Shown here: in pieces, positions 13,401-14,204 of the stretch
Layout: each line of letters opens with the position of its first letter
Numbering within the stretch: position 1 is the stretch's first letter
Assembly (NCBI GenBank): GCA_035527455.1
Contig: DATLAN010000504.1
Location: forward strand, 1-14,204
Origin: DATLAN01 sp035527455
GTDB lineage: Bacteria; Planctomycetota; Planctomycetia; Pirellulales; Thermoguttaceae
Length of the DNA stretch: 14,204 nt
Direction of reading: 5' to 3'
Translations under genes and position numbers: made by a program
The notes under the pieces: model-generated
The model's input: only the letters and a program-made list of their open reading frames with translations
Databases searched by the model: none
What the model was told of the DNA's origin: nothing

Positions 13401-14204
13401 CGCTCTTGCGATCAGCCATCTGCTTGGCGAGCATCTTCCGCGCCTGGGCGTCCAACGCGGTGGCCCGGGCGAAGGCCGCCCGCTCGGCCGTGCTGGCTCG
13501 ACCCGGAAGCGATTGCGAGAGCACGTCGATCCCGGCGGCAAACTGGGCGATATCGGCGTAGACCTCGGCCGCCACCAGGTGCGCCGTGTGTTGCTCGAAG
13601 AGTCCGGCGACGTTGAAAACCGCTTGGGTTGCCTGGGGAACGAGCGTACTGTCCGGCCGATCCGTGATGAACTTCTTCCAGCCGGCGATGGCCACTTGGA
13701 ATTCCGGCCCCAACGCGATCTGGTCCGACCCGCCGTATTGCTGCAACAGCCGCGCCAACTCGCGTCGCGCGTGCTCGTCCTGGAGGTGGACAAGTTGGAA
13801 CGCGGCATACTCCTCGGCCGCGGCGACCGCCTCGTCCGCTTTGACGTTGACGGCCTCTTGCGCGACGTCGTAGTACTCCAGCGACTTGTAGTGGGCGACG
13901 ATCCCGTTCCAGACGCCGCGGACTTGTGTCAAGTCCGGGCTGTCGGCGTCGAGTCCGGCTTGGAGTTGGTAACAGCGCGTCAATGCCTTGGCGAGGGTCG
14001 GGTCGAGTTGTCGGGGCACCGTGAATCCGGCCGCGGCCAGACGTTGATGTTCGCCGGTTACCTGCTGGACCCAAAATCCCACGACTGCCAACTCGGCCTG
14101 ACGGCGTTCGAGTCGCGGCAGCGCCTCGGCCAACGCAGCGTAAACCTCCTCGGCGACCGCCCAGTGTGCATGCGCGATCCACGCTTGAAGGTGTTCTCGG
14201 ATCC
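10414..14204 (-). CDS. Giant tetratricopeptide-repeat envelope protein, 5' end outside window
   Basis: The frame is open from the right edge to a stop at 10414-10416, giving at least 1262 residues. The TTG at 14133 lies mid-frame within continuing helix (upstream codons read HLQAWIAHAHWAVAEEVYA), so the true start is beyond the window. The N-terminal part (about 14200-13020) is alpha-helical and weakly TPR-like. A Pro-rich linker follows (about 12985-12919, PFTPPPPSRQP). Then comes a coiled-coil-like Gln-rich segment (about 12905-12650, including INQQEAQRALQVAQ). The C-terminal half has clear CpoB/BamD-style repeats with 'P-S-ADDALY-G' ends, such as WPQSHLADDALYAVGTAYLT and YPGSPLADDALYVVGKSHED. 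Such proteins are usually periplasmic scaffolds. Planctomycetes carry many of them with no assigned function. The 480-residue TPR gene lies 70 nt downstream. Architecture confident, role unknown. Confidence 0.85.
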   Translation of the reverse strand, partial: IREHLQAWIAHAHWAVAEEVYAALAEALPRLERRQAELAVVGFWVQQVTGEHQRLAAAGFTVPRQLDPTLAKALTRCYQLQAGLDADSPDLTQVRGVWNGIVAHYKSLEYYDVAQEAVNVKADEAVAAAEEYAAFQLVHLQDEHARRELARLLQQYGGSDQIALGPEFQVAIAGWKKFITDRPDSTLVPQATQAVFNVAGLFEQHTAHLVAAEVYADIAQFAAGIDVLSQSLPGRASTAERAAFARATALDAQARKMLAKQMADRKSDDPPPAKLSEEFAAAIAAYRSFIADHPESSLVSNATSKIMAVAGEYAKIDAWDVADGVFADLLASELDIRRPERLKFARGVCQLGRAMPGHAREVLATLTSTGLRGPGIATDPAMLAGMYRAAMPAGESRGSRSGEDAGPFTPPPPSRQPVAEPDPAPSPVVTGAINLVEKIPDLQANIDSLQTEQMRISGGTFAQPSDEANRDVQLLAMINQQEAQRALQVAQMRENITFYQSDVQQDGSQAGQGQQFSVQMPPAPVISEAELARQEKAIAAAYDIFQAIRKDHAETPTAEQARGEILVMVGHWRGLTQWQLSAELAQRFLDDNQTDRERPKLSLEAARDWLAWATKPIERKATRQEMLKRVSDRFDTARTKLAGVVADFPKEKSYQQQAQWDVAKSFLTQARVIAAFSPTLARGQYVRTARELRRVAEEHCDHPQISTIPQMLWEIAFELEGRGFDDEAIVVWNELTIHDPMHGLSQQAAMKIAQTYHQKLKRPLRAAQAYQELNFVRGGDDQSLQDAIFQIGSELKGQKRYVEALHVLETFVDSFPRHAQAGQALTMVGQIHQTNEAWEDAIAAYRRVIDEFENGQFRQDAKWAIAECTINLSQWREATEAYREYVEAYAQDAKVAEANRRIEVLKDLARYQGLVDQEGQRKAFDAQFQIATIVRDQLANPVKAIIEFRKVVANWPQSHLADDALYAVGTAYLTLDETDKAREALLEVAAKYPGSPLADDALYVVGKSHEDEATTLATVTRETTLARNKEVAQRRAYQLSRDNLFIQQEGRSKKIADLKEQGKGESAEFEEALKAGNFGQFNDANVRLFAQKAEQEVESLTATQLADRQDKINAALRKAVEAYTSASKVAGADKADESLLQMATIYDQQLKDSDAAMATWLEIVRQFSSASVAEDASWRIAQHYEREEKYAEAVKAYEAFLQSYRGGERAAQAQFAIAENYEHLGEWVKAMDAYTNYVTNYPSGPLVAKAKDQIVWIKTYWL

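Noticed and set aside
14131..14133. TTG as the true start of the giant TPR gene
   Set aside because: No ribosome site is visible and the frame continues upstream with helix-forming sequence to the window edge.
14199..14204. GGATCC at the right edge as a cloning junction
   Set aside because: The left edge lacks a matching site and the reading frame continues through it. A six-base site is expected by chance.

Overview
The window looks like a stretch of a planctomycete chromosome, probably from the Pirellulales or a relative. The DNA is GC-rich. It carries an SHD1-domain secreted protein, a Cys-type sulfatase, an EF-hand protein with a P-domain, exported TPR proteins, a piece of a Gfo/Idh/MocA oxidoreductase and abundant REP-like palindromes. 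This combination is typical of that phylum, but no single marker gene proves it. I saw no rRNA, tRNA, CRISPR array or intact transposase.

Layout, left to right. Positions 1-377 (minus) hold a scar: the first residues of a REP-associated tyrosine transposase (RAYT), then what looks like its C-terminal helix-turn-helix, joined in frame to the middle of a Gfo/Idh/MocA oxidoreductase that runs off the left edge. Next comes a block transcribed leftwards: an EF-hand/P-domain secreted protein (7055-5097), a HAD phosphatase 4 nt after it (5092-4199), a deoxyhypusine-synthase-like protein (4069-3104), a PfkB/RfaE-like sugar kinase (2861-1809), and a secreted SHD1 protein with its own promoter (1711-419). 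Both larger gaps in this block (2862-3103 and 4070-4198) are almost filled by palindromic REP/BIME-type repeats.

A 286-bp divergent region (7056-7341) has a good sigma70-like promoter on each strand, one for the EF-hand gene and one for a secreted sulfatase (7342-8715, plus). Between the sulfatase and the converging TPR gene lies a 32-bp perfect inverted repeat followed by a second GGTCGCG repeat cluster, which also supplies the TPR gene's stop codon. The right third (8901-14204, minus) is a pair of TPR genes: a very large one, cut by the right window edge, followed after about 70 nt by a 480-residue exported one. They probably form one operon for a cell-envelope scaffold.

The most interesting functional unit is the HAD phosphatase / DHS-like / PfkB kinase trio. 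Kinase and phosphatase resemble the kinase-phosphatase logic of nucleotide-heptose synthesis, but the middle enzyme belongs to a different fold family whose bacterial members are mostly uncharacterised. Its substrate cannot be read from the sequence. The second theme is the density of at least three REP-like repeat families in one 14-kb window, together with a decayed RAYT, the enzyme class thought to spread such repeats.
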